Assembly (NCBI GenBank): GCA_013399305.1
Contig: VXAI01000179.1
Span: 842,786 to 906,785, forward strand
Direction of reading: 5' to 3'
DNA from: Rostratula benghalensis
Taxonomy: Eukaryota; Chordata; Aves; Charadriiformes; Rostratulidae
DNA: 64,000 bases
Made by a program: the position numbers and the translations under genes. Below the pieces are notes generated by a model, which was given only the letters and a program-made list of their open reading frames with translations, was not told the DNA's origin and ran no database searches. Below, piece after piece: positions 49,414-62,079 of the stretch (position 1 is the first letter of the stretch; each line of letters begins with the position of its first letter).

Positions 49414-50230
49414 CCTTCCTGAATCCCTCAACTCTTTTCTCTTTTGTGTCTGTGTGTTTTTAGTTCTTTGCAGCCTGGGACTGTAACTATCAGCTAACTT
49501 TCACATAAAGAAGCACACACAAACTATTCACATTTGAGGTTGGACAAGTATTTGTTTTTATTTTAATTTATTAGCTGTTAGCAATAAAAAAAAAAAATGT
49601 AAATAACTGAAAGAGGATGATCCGGAAAGCAAAATTCCTCTTTGTCTCCAGCATCAGATCTGGATGAGACAGGAGGAAAAATAACCAAAACAGTCTAAAT
49701 CTCTAACGCTGTTTCGCCTGAGTATGCTGGCTATTTTAGTGAAGTTAGTGATTTGTTAGGATAGGTTTGGGATCTCTGAAGGGAAAAGATATGGGATACA
49801 GGAATGGGAGTAGGATTGATTTGATTTCTGCAGAAAGTACAGGACTGTGTGAACAGTTGCAACCAAGGAGGTTTCAGCACTAAGTCTCCCAGAGCTGCAA
49901 GTAGTCTGTCTCTGCCTAAAGCCACACTGAAGTTATGGGGGAAACTATGTCAGTGCAGGGAGGCAGCCTCTGAAGGGAGGGGAATCTAAAAATGGAAGAT
50001 CATTTGTACATGATTATCTGTTGTAAACTCATAATCCAGGCCATCCTTAATAAAAACATTGAGTCCACACAGACCTTTCTACATCCTCAGGAATGCAGAA
50101 TTGGAAGAGAGTGCTGAATCACCGAGCCTCGTTTCCTGTTACTTTGGGCACCATATTGCAAGATATCTTTCATAAACTTGAAGAAGGTCCTGAAATCCAT
50201 TCTAAAGGAGTTCACTGTCACAACCTGTGT

Positions 50231-50325
50231 TTCACAGATGAAGAAATTTGATCCTTGGAGGGACGGAATGACAAGTCCATGGCCATCCAGCAGCCCAGTA
50301 GAAATATTTTGGATCAGACCCCCTT
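50231..50325 (-). mobile_element. Possible MIR-like core fragment, antisense
   Basis: The pieces TTCACAGATGAAGAAATTTG, then GAATGACAAGTCCATGGCCA, then CCAGCAGCCCAGTAG, then GGATCAGACCC, fall in the order expected of an antisense MIR: ACAGATGAGGAAACTG, then TGACTTGCCCAAGGTCA, then the GGATTCGAACCC side. Matches are partial and there is no clear boundary. Confidence 0.4.
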
Positions 50326-53300
50326 TTCTCAAGTATCCACCCCAAGCTTTAGCCCTTGCAATGATCAGGGACTTCAAAGGTGCTTTCCGGATTTCAAAGA
50401 TCAGTGTCCCACAACTTTGTTGTTGTCCATGCTTGCAATGCTTTGCCTCGTTGATTTATGTTAAAAAGGACTCAGCGCTCCACGACAATATTGGAGAAAT
50501 TCTTCAGCACACATTTTTTTCTGGCATTTCTCGGAACACAGAATTGCTCCCAAAGTGACTGGCTTCTGGAAGCTATTGGAAAACAACATGAAGCCTTCAG
50601 TTTCTGAGTAAAACTTTCCACCTGTCCTTATGGGTACTGAAAATTAAAGTGTGCAATTTTGTCAATTACAATAGAAAATACCAGGGCCATTACTTGAGAT
50701 GGTCATGTATTAAATACAGACCACCCCAGACTGCCTTTAAACAAGAGCAGGAAAGAGATCACCCTTCATGGGGCTGGGACCTGCCAATCAGACCAAGGCT
50801 GAATGCCTGTCAGTCTCCCTCATATTTGACTTGGAAGCAACTCATATCAATATGTAGTCAGGAAATGGCTCTTTAATCACTGCAAAGTCTCTCCTGATTT
50901 CAAAGATTAAATCAGCCACAGGCTGCTTGGGTCTTTTCCCTTTTTTTTTAACTCCTCCAAGATAACTGATGATAGCATTTGAGAATGATTAGCCATGCCG
51001 CGCGGCGTAAGCATACAGCTTGCTCCGATTTCATGCCTTACAGGCCGTGCTGTACAACACTGATCTCAGATAACAGGATGTCCAAAGAGATCTGACAGAC
51101 TTGTCTGTGAGTGATATATGGGGGGAAGACAACTTGAAATACAGAAGGAAAATAAATGACCCAATATATTAACGATGATCTTGTTAGAAATGCTGCAGGT
51201 AGAGGGACCAAGAAAAGAACAGGGTCTCCTAAGGGATCCCAGTGAGGTGAGATTTGAAAGACACCTCCTGCAAAATACAAGTAGAAGACCTCCTGCTCCA
51301 GGAAGAGTGTCCAGTGGGATGGGCACAGGTTCATGAATAGGTTCACAACTTAAGGTTAGCAAAATGGCGGGCAACAAGTGACAACCAAGACATTGCAGGA
51401 GCGTGCTTTGGAAAAAGCTGTGGAGGTTATGGGAGAAGGAAGAGAAGGAAGCAAGCCCCAGGAAGCCAGTTCCTGGAATGGGACAAGACCAGGGTGTGCA
51501 GGTGGGAGGTAAGAGGAGCAGATGGGAGAGGACCTGGACCAGATCAACTTCTCTTAAGACAGAGTCTACAATGTGTGTCCTCAGGGAAGGGAGGTGGATA
51601 TGCTTGGGAAGGGACATCACACACGGAGAAGTTTTATGTAAACATCTGTGTACTTGCATAGCAGAAACCCAGAGAAGAGAAATGGGAAAGTGCAACCTAC
51701 ACATTATCAGCACCCTGAATCACTGAATTCACCCTGAGATGGTCCAAGTCTTCTGGCTGATTGCTTGTCACTTGTTGTGGAAATGAAGCACAAGGAAGGC
51801 CAAGCTCCTTCTGCTGTGTAATTAAGCAAGTTTTCGCTGAGACCATCAAGTCAGCCCCTGCTCTTCTCACAGTGATCTGTCTTACTTCAAGCAGAGAAAT
51901 AGTCCCCAGCATGACATATAGCCAAACAAATCCTCTTGGAAGTTTTTTTTCTCAGATCCTACATTTCTCTGATAACATATGTGCCATGTTTCACCCATGC
52001 TTCTCCATAATTTTTTCTCCCATATTAGATTTACAGAGGATATAAAATATTACTGCAGCAGTCCTTCACCCCACTCCTACCAGTAAGCTTTTATTCTTTC
52101 CATGATGTTTGAAGGATGAAAAAAATGAACTATCAGGTAAAATTTTACAGCAAAACCTTTTTCCTTTTGCTACAATAGATTTTTTTTTTCTTCCCACAAA
52201 GACTGCCTGTTTGCAAGTTGTTGCTATTCACACACTAAAGCATGTTCAACCACCTCACTTAAACTCAGAAAATGTGCAGCCCAATGGACTATCTTGTTGC
52301 AGATTCTGCCATTCAAGTACCAGTACAAAATGAAATGGAGAAAAGGCAGAACTCATTTGGTCCCTCAAGGCTTCTCGAAAAGCCACTGAAATCAGCAGCA
52401 CGACTCCCATTAATGAGTGGGGTGAGTCAGGCTGTATAATCTCAGTTAGAAATACCAGTGGGACTGTGTAAGGATGGGGATGGTATGCACAGAAAAGCTA
52501 CAACAGCACACATACAGCCATTTTAGAAAAATGCATAAGAAGTAACTGGAAACTTGAGGAAAAAACAGGCACAACTCCTAAGTTTGTTTTGCTGAGTGTC
52601 TCCAACTACAATTACTTCTTAAAGAATTAACTATTAATTTGAAACCTTACACCAGTCTCACTTTTCGCCTCATCTTAGAAAGAGTTGCCTCTGCTCTAGC
52701 AATTGCAGAACTCAGGTTTCTTCTCAAAGAACAGCACCAGGACAAGATCACGGTCTCACTTGGCATTCCAGTGTTGCTCTTTGTGACACCGATGTAAACT
52801 AATCAGTCTCACAACAGCAACTGAATTCTAAAGATAAATTATTCTAAAGATAAATTTCAAAAAAATCCCACACTAAATTAATGAGTGCAAAAGGTTGCGC
52901 TTATTGCTCTTTTCAAGATGGTCACTGAGAATTCAGGTTTCTCAATTAATTTAAATCCTTGATACCTCCTGCTTTATTCCAAGCCCTTTCCTTAAAACCA
53001 TGGAAGAAGAATACACCAAGTCCTCCAAATCAATTCTTCAATATTACTGACTTTATATCATTTGAATAACAGACAGTACATGCCGGATAGGTCATTTTTT
53101 CCATGAAATACCTCCAGCTGTGATATTGCCTCATGCTAGATTGGACTAGGCAAACATACGTCAGCCAATCTTCATAGCTGATGTTGAATTGAAAAGATTT
53201 GATACGGGGAATTAAAAGATAAAGATGAGTGGATAATCAGTGATGAATAGACAATAAAGAATTGCCTACTGAACCAAATTTCTATCCCTGTGTGTACACA

Positions 53301-54402
53301 TGTTTCTGTTTATGAATTACTATTGTTATCTCTTATTCTAACTCTTTTATCAGCTAATTTATATGATCAGCTCTTGGGCCCTGGATTCTTTTTAAACACT
53401 TGTGAGCATTCATGACTTGGAATTTGCATTGGAAAATACATAATATTGTCCCTGCTCCTTTGCTAAGTGAATGTGGTTAGTCTTTGAATCAACATTGTAA
53501 ATGGTTCACTTTAAAGATAACGTATCATCGCTGAGGGTTTGTGTTTGTGGTTTTTTATTGAGCTAGTCTTAGGATAGTAAGTGTCTGCTAAAGATTTCAG
53601 AGGTGGAATTCTGGTAACAGCATAAAAGTACCAGTAAATAAATTTTAAATACATATAGACATATACGAACTTCTTTACTTAGCTGTCAGCATAGAGATTG
53701 GATAAAATGTTTGGAATTTTGGCTTGAAAACTCCTGAACCATGCACTTTTCTCACTTCATCCTGCTAAATTTTGTGTTTGATTAGATGTGACAACTGCTG
53801 CTAAAAATACTGGAGTTTGTGGAGTGACAATATAACTCCAGTCTGCACAAAAGAGGGCCAAATTCAGCTCTACTCAGAAGATATAAATCCTGAAATACTT
53901 CACTGGAGTCAGGAGAGCTGGTCCAGATTTGCACCCTATGAGAGCAGAAACTGGCTTACAAAGCTCAAGAGTGCAATTCAGCTGGCAGTCCTGTACTGAT
54001 TTTTCACTTGGGCTGCACTCCTGCCAATATGTTTTGCAACTCCTCTTCCTTTCAATGGTATTTACTGGGAAGCTCTGGATTTTATGGGAAAATGAGAGTC
54101 TTCTCCATTTCACCCATATTCACTTCCCTGACCCTTTCATTCAAGTTTCTAAGCCAGAGACGGCAGAGATCAGTCTGCACCTGAGTTCAGCACTCAGTAC
54201 GTTTGCCGATGAAGATGTGCAGTGTATGCAGACAAAAATCCCAATAGTTTGCAACAGTTTGCTGCTGCCAATCTCCATTGGTTTGCTTTTACCCAATGTG
54301 TCCACTCCTGGGCTTTGTACCAGGCATCTTGGTGAAGATTGTTTCTGAAAATTCCTCCTTCCCCCTTTCACCTTCCCATCTTCTTTGCAATTGCAGAAAA
54401 TT
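50326..54402. other. No gene recognised; contains the longest open frame of the window
   Basis: Holds the 215-codon minus frame (51066-51713) opposite purine-rich DNA and a small CpG cluster at about 50999-51046. It also holds the 16-bp duplication at 52825 and a possible old palindromic repeat around 53855-53935. A 139-codon frame at 53929-54348 has no domain I recognise. Confidence 0.5.
52825..52856. repeat. 16-bp perfect tandem duplication
   Basis: ATTCTAAAGATAAATT occurs twice back to back without a mismatch, at 52825-52840 and 52841-52856. The lack of divergence suggests a recent slippage event. Confidence 0.97.
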
Positions 54403-54925
54403 ATAGAATCATACAATTGCCCTTGTTGGAAGGGACCTTTTAGTCCAGCCATCAACCTAACACTGACAAAACCATCACTAAGCCATGTCCCTAAGCATCA
54501 TGTCTATCCATAGTTTAAATAGCTCAAGGGGTAGTGATTCAACCACTTCCCTGCCCAGCCTATTCAAATCTTTGATAACACTTTCAGCAAAGAAATTTTT
54601 CTTAATATCCAATCTAAATCACCCCTGGGGCAATTTGAGACTGTTTCCTCTTGTCCCATCACCTGTTACTTAGGAGAAGAGACCAATCCCCACCTCTCTA
54701 CCACCTCCTTTCAGGTAGTTGTAGAAAGTTACAAGGTCTCACCTCCAGGCTAACCAACCCCAGTTCCCTCAGCTGCTCCTTATAAGACTTGTTCTCCAGA
54801 CCCCTCACCATATTTGTTGTCCTTCTCTGGACACACTCTAGCATCTCAATGTCTTTCTTGTGGTGACGGGCCCAAAACTGGACACAGTGTTCGAGGTGAG
54901 GCCTCACCGATTGGTGACCAGGTGG
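54403..54925 (-). mobile_element. CR1 LINE 3' fragment, antisense
   Basis: Read on the minus strand this is the last half-kilobase of a CR1 element. On the plus strand it opens with the antisense tail (TTATAGAATCATACAATTG), followed by TTGGAAGGGACC. It then passes through the 3' untranslated part and the C-terminal end of ORF2, including CCCAAAACTGGACACAGTG near 54870. The 5' end is truncated near 54920, in the block that encodes the region after the RT. Divergence is moderate, less than in the copies at 39.6 and 45.9 kb. The fragment differs in orientation from the long copy at 62-63 kb, so the two inserted independently. Confidence 0.93.
54735..54912 (-). pseudogene. CR1 ORF2 C-terminal fragment
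   Basis: The minus-strand frame across this stretch reads as the CR1 ORF2 segment downstream of the reverse transcriptase. It includes [20 protein letters not shown], then [13 protein letters not shown], then [10 protein letters not shown]. It is open across these blocks but has no RT catalytic residues, and the frame is lost toward the C-terminus ([14 protein letters not shown] replaces the usual KRRLRGDL block). It is a passenger of the CR1 fragment and not a gene. Confidence 0.85.
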
Positions 54926-57900
54926 AGATGACCAGAAGAAATATTCTGCAACACTTTGTATCATCTTTCCAATGCACCCCACAGTCTAGAAAAAAGCCCT
55001 GCCAGAGCAAGACGTGTATGTGATGTCTGTGCCATGCTCACGGTGCAGTCTCCAACAGCTGCAATCACACCATACCCAGTCTGCCATCCTTGCCTCCCAC
55101 TTGCTTGCCCAGGGCTAACTACAGATGTAGGTGGGTCACCAGGGGGATTATAAACATAATGGGTTCAAGGGTCAAAGGCCAAACTTCTCAATATGACCAC
55201 TTTGCCCACTCAGGTGGCAGGACCACCCTGTAGGGCAGCCCAAACAATACTCAAGTGTTCTTTATAACAGGTGAGTGTCCTGCACTGGAGAAATACACCT
55301 CAGAATTTTAAAATAAATATTTTACAGGTAAAAGATTGGAAAAAAAAGGCAGCTAAACTTGGCCTTCATCTTGTTAAGATTTCCAGCTCGTACCCTTGTT
55401 GCTGCCAACCCAATCTGAAGAAAGCCTTTGGGGTTGTTCTGGCAGCAAATTAGCAGCTCATAATGTCTGGAATAGATTCAAATGTCCCACCGGGATAATG
55501 CCATGCTTTCTTTAGTAAAACATCCCATGGGAGAAACAGAACTGGCTGGGTTTTACCTTTCCATATATAATGGATCACAGTTATGTTTTCGCATGAGATA
55601 CCAAAGGAAAATGTTATTATCTGTCTGCCATGTTTGTACTGGTAGGTACATAAACAGAATTATCCTTTGTTAGCTTCCTTTCAAATTTATTAATACCCTC
55701 GACAGAAGCTTAAACAACATCTCTCAGGACTTGTCAAAATTCAAGGGAAGGAGTAAACAACAGCTTTAAGCTTCTGGGTACTTCAGAATTGCATGCTGTG
55801 CACAATGCTAGCTTCCCAGCTTCCGTAACAGTTTCACAAGCCTCCAGAAGTTCAAAGTGATAAATGTAAGTAGCCAGACTATTCCACAGTTGTCGGCACA
55901 ATGTGGTATCAAAGTCCTATATTAAAATGAACAGCCATCAAAATAGAGGAATGAATTTTCAGTTGTAACCCACAGGAATTTCTGCATCCAGATCCCATTA
56001 ATCATCAGAGCTCTGCATGGAGTTCCTTGTACAAAACCTTTAACGTTCAGCTTTGTATGGTAAGTTATGACAGGCATGGGACCAGGGCCAAATTCTGCCC
56101 TCAGTTATATCTCAGCAATACCATTAGCTTCTGTCAAGATGCACAGCCGCAGTCAAAGTCAGATCTGGTCATTTGTCTAGTGTGTAGCTCTCACAGCACA
56201 TCAGTTTCAATGGGTCCATTTACATGCTTTAAAACCAAACATGTAGCTAGTGCTTGGATAAATTTGGAACCAAAATGAAGTTTGAGATGTGTCTTCTTAC
56301 ACTAGGAAGAGTTCAACATTGAGGTTTCTGCCAGAATACACAAGTCTGACACTATCAGATGAAGAATGTCATGGGATATTTAATTACCAAAATTAGCCAG
56401 AGGAATTCAGGTTTTGAGTCTCGACAGAAAAACATGTGAAATATATACTGCATATTTACATTTTGTGAACAGCTTCTCTTTATTTTTTCATAACTTTTGA
56501 TTTTTCAGTGCTTTGGAATAAATATATGCTAGCCTAAAATGTTTTTTTTCCATTCCAAATGACAGAAGGAACCATTTAAAATGTTGTGGTGAGCTTAAAA
56601 GACGAAATCAAGTTCGTTTTTTTCCATAGCTGGCTAGAACTAATATTTGCTACCCAGTTTAGGTAGCAGTTCAATTTCAGAAAAAGTTGCGCGCAAAACA
56701 TTTGGCTTTATGAAATATTCACAACTATTTTTCTTGGCTTCTGTTCACTGGCAGGCAAAAGAGGTGTTTTAAATATAAAGCGTGGATTTTACAGGGCATC
56801 TTTACCATACACGGACAATGGTGGAGACACACCTCTTTACAGTGCAATCAAGCCTTGGAAGCTACAATTTACAGTAAGTAATTGCACACAAAAGGAAAAC
56901 ATTGCATCTGCTGCCCTCACCACAATGATCCGTGCATGGCATTTTCTTGCTGAGTACTCAAGTTAAAGCTCAACCAATGAATCATCTACTGTTGCTTCTG
57001 TAACTTGTGCAGTTTGAAGTGTGCTACTTTTTGGCAGTAAAATTCTGATGGCTACAAAAGAATGCAAACCAGACACAGTGAGGCCAGATCAGTGAACTTA
57101 ATAAGAGGTAAGAGGGCCAGTGCTTCTGGGAGGCATAGCGTTTGTGAACTGTGTCAAAATGGAAATCAGAAATATAAAACCGGCGTTACCTGGCAGGTCG
57201 CCATATAAACTTTTGATATTTATAAATAAAAAGATCTCAACAGAATCATGCCAACTTGGATAAAGTCATATAAATATATATAAATTTATGCATATATATG
57301 CATTCATACAGTGGTAGACTCTATAAATCTTAAATGGCATTGTATAAGTTTCATTCAAGCACTCACTTGGCACCTCAGTTTTAGGCATCTAGTGAGTTAA
57401 GTACATAAATTATTTTTTTTAAATTAAGTACTGGATTAAGTACTTTAATTCCCTTAACAATCAGAAGGAAAAACACAGGTGTCTTTGAAGGGTTGCAGAG
57501 AGAAAGTCACCCATCAAAGACACCCATCGTCTTCAGTTTACTACAACAGCAATTGGCAGAGTTACTTTGGGAGAGCTGCTTCATCAAATTCATAAAATGT
57601 ATGAATAGGTTAGACATCTAAGTTAGGCTAACTGGATCTAACCTTGATTTCTGATCAAGATAGGGAAACTAATTAAGATGCAGGCTCCCACTGAGCTGCT
57701 TGTGTAGTACAAGAAAAAGAAAGCAATCCATGAAATCAAGTCCAACAAAAACACCGCTAATCAGTGGACTATTTACCAAGGCTATCACAAGGTACGACAG
57801 AGGCCAGAAACTCTGGGATTCCAGGCAGATTAGGGCTGTATCTGCACAATTAGAATAACCACATCTATAAACCACAGAAATAACTTCTATGCAGCTACAA

Positions 57901-60900
57901 CAATTTACATTATCAACCGTCAATAGTACCAACTATCATTAAGTTTGTCCAGCAATTTCACCACCATAGAAGTGTTCTCAGTAGCTCAGAAAATTATTAA
58001 ACATTAACCACTTAAGCTGTTTCAGACGGAATTTTGAACTGCCTTTAACAAAATATTCTTTCAAAACTTCTTAGCCAAAAGACATGATGAATTTCCAAGA
58101 GTTCAGCCAGAAGAAAATACATATTTTTGTCCGTATTTTTAAAAATCTGGCAGATTTTCATCTTTCAGTAGTTGTTCTGGTCTCCTTATGAAAATACGTA
58201 ATACTGGTCAGGGACTCTGTGTCAAGAACATGCTTTCAGTTCCCCCTAAGAAAATCTACCCTCACGACAGCACGGATTGTCCTCTGGGGATACCAGCCTC
58301 CCTGTGTGGCTACAAAGAGCTTCGAGAACCACCTAAGACTACTCTGATGCTAACTTTTAGCTAGTTCAAGTTAGAAAAGGTGGACTACTTATTTGATATG
58401 CCACTTATTTTCTATTTAAATTAGCCCAGAGAAACTAGTTACTTAACTGATGGGAAAAGGCAATCAACAATAACAATTGCAATAAACAGTGGTGATAAAT
58501 TCAGAGCACACCAGTTTGTCGAGAGCAGTTAGGTTCATAATTTTGAAATTCTCAGTCACCTCCCAGATACACCCAGCTACCCCCAGAGACTGTCCAAGGC
58601 ATCTGGGCTCTAAACTTTTCCAACTCAGTAAAGACGTCTGCGCTCAGATAGTAGGAGTACTCCCTTAATACAATATCAATGTGAATTGTCTCATTTAGCA
58701 TAAAAAGAGTTATAGGTTAAACTGAAAAAGTCACTTCTTTTACACCCGAAGGAGACTCCACCTACTCAAAGATATTCAGGTTGTGGTTACACCAGCTTAA
58801 CTTCGTCTTCATAACCAGTAAAACTTTCCCATGTCAACAGGGCTTTATCTTCAGGAAATCTAACTGCATAAGGGAATGTGAGTTCAAGGGGGTCTAAATT
58901 ACTCTATGACCATCTTAGGTTACCATGAATTTGGCTGAAGTGCATTGCGTACAGGAAGCATTATAGTCCTGCTTAGCTATGGTGCTGTTTTTGACAGTGC
59001 TCAAGCCTAGCCTACGGAGGGATAGCATAGACAGCTCAAGTATGCAGTACTTTGGCAGGAGGAAGCCAGACAAAAATTGCTTTCGGTGGTGAAGGATAAC
59101 AGGGCTCTGGCAATGCCTCCCTGGAGTGCCAGAAAATGAGTGCTCAGCTCTCATTTTGCCTGCTTTTACTGCGATGACTTTCCTTGTCCCTCACTGGAGC
59201 AGGGCAGGCAGGTATGTCGTGTGTGTCCAGCTGACAGCCTTCACCCTCACAACTAAATTTCCTCTTTAATGCAGGCTCTGCTTAAGTGCCTAATCCTGTG
59301 TTTAGGACATCATGCTCTGTTGCTATGGAAGTTATTGGGATGTCAGATGTTTAGCATAATACTTGACTGTAGGGCTATAGCTGGGAGTAAGGGAGGAGAT
59401 TAACCATGAGAGAAACCAGTGCTGTGACTCCTTGATTGCTAGCATACATGGAGATGGTCTCTGAGCCCAATACACAACCCTAAGGACAGATTAGAAAGTG
59501 GTCTGAGGTGTGTTTTTTGTTTCAGCTCCTCTTCAGATGAGTTTTTCTGAAAGACGCAGAGCTTGCACTCATACTTTTTCAGGTTTCTCAGAGCTTGCAG
59601 TTCGTTTCCTCCTTCCATCCAGTCCTTCACATACTTCCCAAATGACTATATTTGTATGTGTTGTGAAGCAAGTTAAATTCCAGAGCACTTGTCTAAAGCC
59701 AAGACATCACTTTTCCTTCTTCCTTGCTGGAATCTGGTGTTTAAGTCCTTATTGATTGTCTTGTTTTGTAGAAGTGACATCTGTAAGTCCCTATCTTGTT
59801 TGGTAATTTTCACTCTAAATCTCAGCTCAAATCATCTCATGATAAATCCCTTTCCCTCATCATTCTCACCCCATCTGCTCTCCCTAGGGAGACCTTTATT
59901 TTCCATCTTCCCAGCTCATCTCTTCGAACAGCAAGGAAGCTGTCAGCTGCTGTGAAGATTTGTAGGGCATTAAATCTTATATATTAAACCTTTAAATGCA
60001 TTTATCCAGGTAAAACATTTTTAAGGAAAATATAAACTCTGAAGGTTCGCTAGCATATGGCATAATGATTAGCAACCAGATACCAATGATTTTAATCCTC
60101 TTTATTATCATTATTTTAACAGTATAAAATCTCTTTTCCTTGTATCCCTTTGCTTGAAAAAAGGTTCTGCTCAGTTTATCCTTCATCAGCTTCATCATTC
60201 TCATTACTGAAGTAATGGCTGAATCCAGAAATCATTAATTTCATTAGATTAAAATCCCCACAACATGGATTCTGACCTCGGCCTGTCTACAAGAACATTT
60301 CCGAAGTTCCTTTTCTAAGTCAAAATTGCAAAATGTTCTTCTGATGTTTTAGGCCTCATTATTCACCGAAGTACTCAGTCTGAAAAATAGCTAGATTACA
60401 TTTTTCTGAATGCCCTGAGTTTCATTTCAACATGGTTTCATTCTTTGCTCATCCAACTTCATTTGTTTGTTGCCTGAGTACAATACAAGTCATTCACCAA
60501 ATCCGCATGCCAGGATTCCTGCCTACTGGACGCTTTTAATTTTTGCCACTATATCAAAACTCAAATGGTGGGGCTTTTTTTTAAGCAGACTGTTCTTTTA
60601 TTTTATTTTTCATTAGTTAGAAAAAGGCTTTGAGATTTTTTGTTATACAGTTTATACGTTTCAAGCCTGTAGTAGTGTTTGCTTTGTGAGCTGCTACTTG
60701 TATCATGCAGTTGGGCACTGGCAGGGTTAACAGGAAAATACAGAGAAGAAATTGCAGGAATCTGAGATAGAAAGGGACTATGAAGTCATCTGGTCTATCT
60801 TTTGCCAATATAGGCCTGTTCCCTGCAGTATATCACAATATGAGCACTTTAAACAGCCTTTCTTAAACTGAAAAGGAAGCATCTAAAGCTAGCAGCCACA

Positions 60901-62079
60901 GGTGTGACCCCAGAAGAAGTGATAGGTGGATTATGGTGATCCAGGGTAGCCCTGTGCAGCCGCCACGCTGAAGGATGGGCAGAGGAGCCTCACTGAGGCT
61001 GGCTAATTACAACTGGATTACTGAGTCTTGAAATGTATAGGCTTTCTCAGCCTTTTTGTTCTCGGTCTCTGCTCCCTTAGGGAGGAGCACCAGGATGTTA
61101 GCTTATTTTCTAAAATATACTCTTATTTCCAGCCGGGCCTTTCTTGAAGCTGTTGGATTGTACTGTTAATTGAAAGCTGTTCTTCCTGGAGGGACAAATT
61201 CGGCATCCCTGCCCTATGGCATAGGAATGAACTCACTGGCTTTGCCTCCCTAGCACTTCAATTAGAATTTGTCTGATGGCTTCTCTACAGGCACCAGTGC
61301 AAGCAAAAGCTGCAGAATCAGGCCTTGAGGTAGTAAGACTTACCAAATATAACTGCACAACACAGCTCATGTGCAGTGAAATAAATGTGGTAAACCACCA
61401 ATGATTCATCATTTACTTATTGCAGAAAACAAATAGGTTTTCTTCTGAGTCACACGCATGCTAAGAATTTCTTTCTTCTCAAGCAAAACAAAACCCAGTG
61501 TTATTTCGAGCATGGGTGAAAGAAGTTCAGATAAAATATGAGCTCCTTGAATCTTTGTTCAAATCAGGAACCTGAACATAAACTTATTTGATGTCTTTTA
61601 AGGTCTGGAAAGTTCATTTTCCATATGATGCTACTGCAAGGCACGTTATTATGCAACTGGGGGTTCCAGAGGGTGATGGAGAATGGATATGCTGGGACCC
61701 ATTTGAAGGTCACGAGACTCCTTTCCTCTTCCCACTCCCACTTTTGGAGAATCTGAGTGTGCTGTTAATAATAATAATACAAATCTTTTACACTCAAGAC
61801 TGATCTGGTATCGGAGTTGTGGTAATCGTATGCCAGCAAAAGCGATGGTTCACTTTTTTCAAAATGAGAAAGTTATCATTGAGGTCAGTTCTGGAGACAG
61901 AAAGGAAAAAAACCCCACCCATAAATAACAAAATAAAGGGACAAATTAAATGACTGTGAAAAACTAAGAGAGAACTAAGAGGAGAGTCATGAAAGACAAG
62001 GAGGAGCATATCTCAAAGGAGACTACCAACGAGAGCAAAATATTGAAGGAAGTTAAAAAACAGTTCAGATGTTCAAGAC
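54926..62079. other. No gene recognised
   Basis: Unique AT-rich sequence. A splice-flanked open stretch with nearby palindromes lies at 56648-56966. AT-rich palindromic sequence lies at 57256-57302. No repeat family is assigned in the rest. Confidence 0.55.

Larger units (their letters stand above)
46236..50230. other. No gene recognised
   Basis: 46.7-47.3 kb is very AT-rich and repeat-poor. A 130-codon frame at 46301-46693 overlaps other frames on both strands and looks like chance. Homopolymers lie at 47.4 and 49.4 kb. Confidence 0.55.

Noticed and set aside
50178..50558. 126-codon plus-strand frame
   Set aside because: It begins at TTG and crosses a possible MIR-like fragment. No recognisable product.
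53929..54348. 139-codon plus-strand frame ending just before the CR1 fragment
   Set aside because: No domain, and a 104-codon minus frame overlaps it. Looks like chance.
55212..55270. Short segment between a CAG acceptor and AACAG/GTGAGT donor on the plus strand
   Set aside because: One frame is open, but the segment is short, CpG-poor and without other support. Such pairs are expected by chance.
57036..57106. Segment between CTACTTTTTGGCAG and GAG/GTAAGA on the plus strand
   Set aside because: All frames stop within it and there is no sign of constraint.
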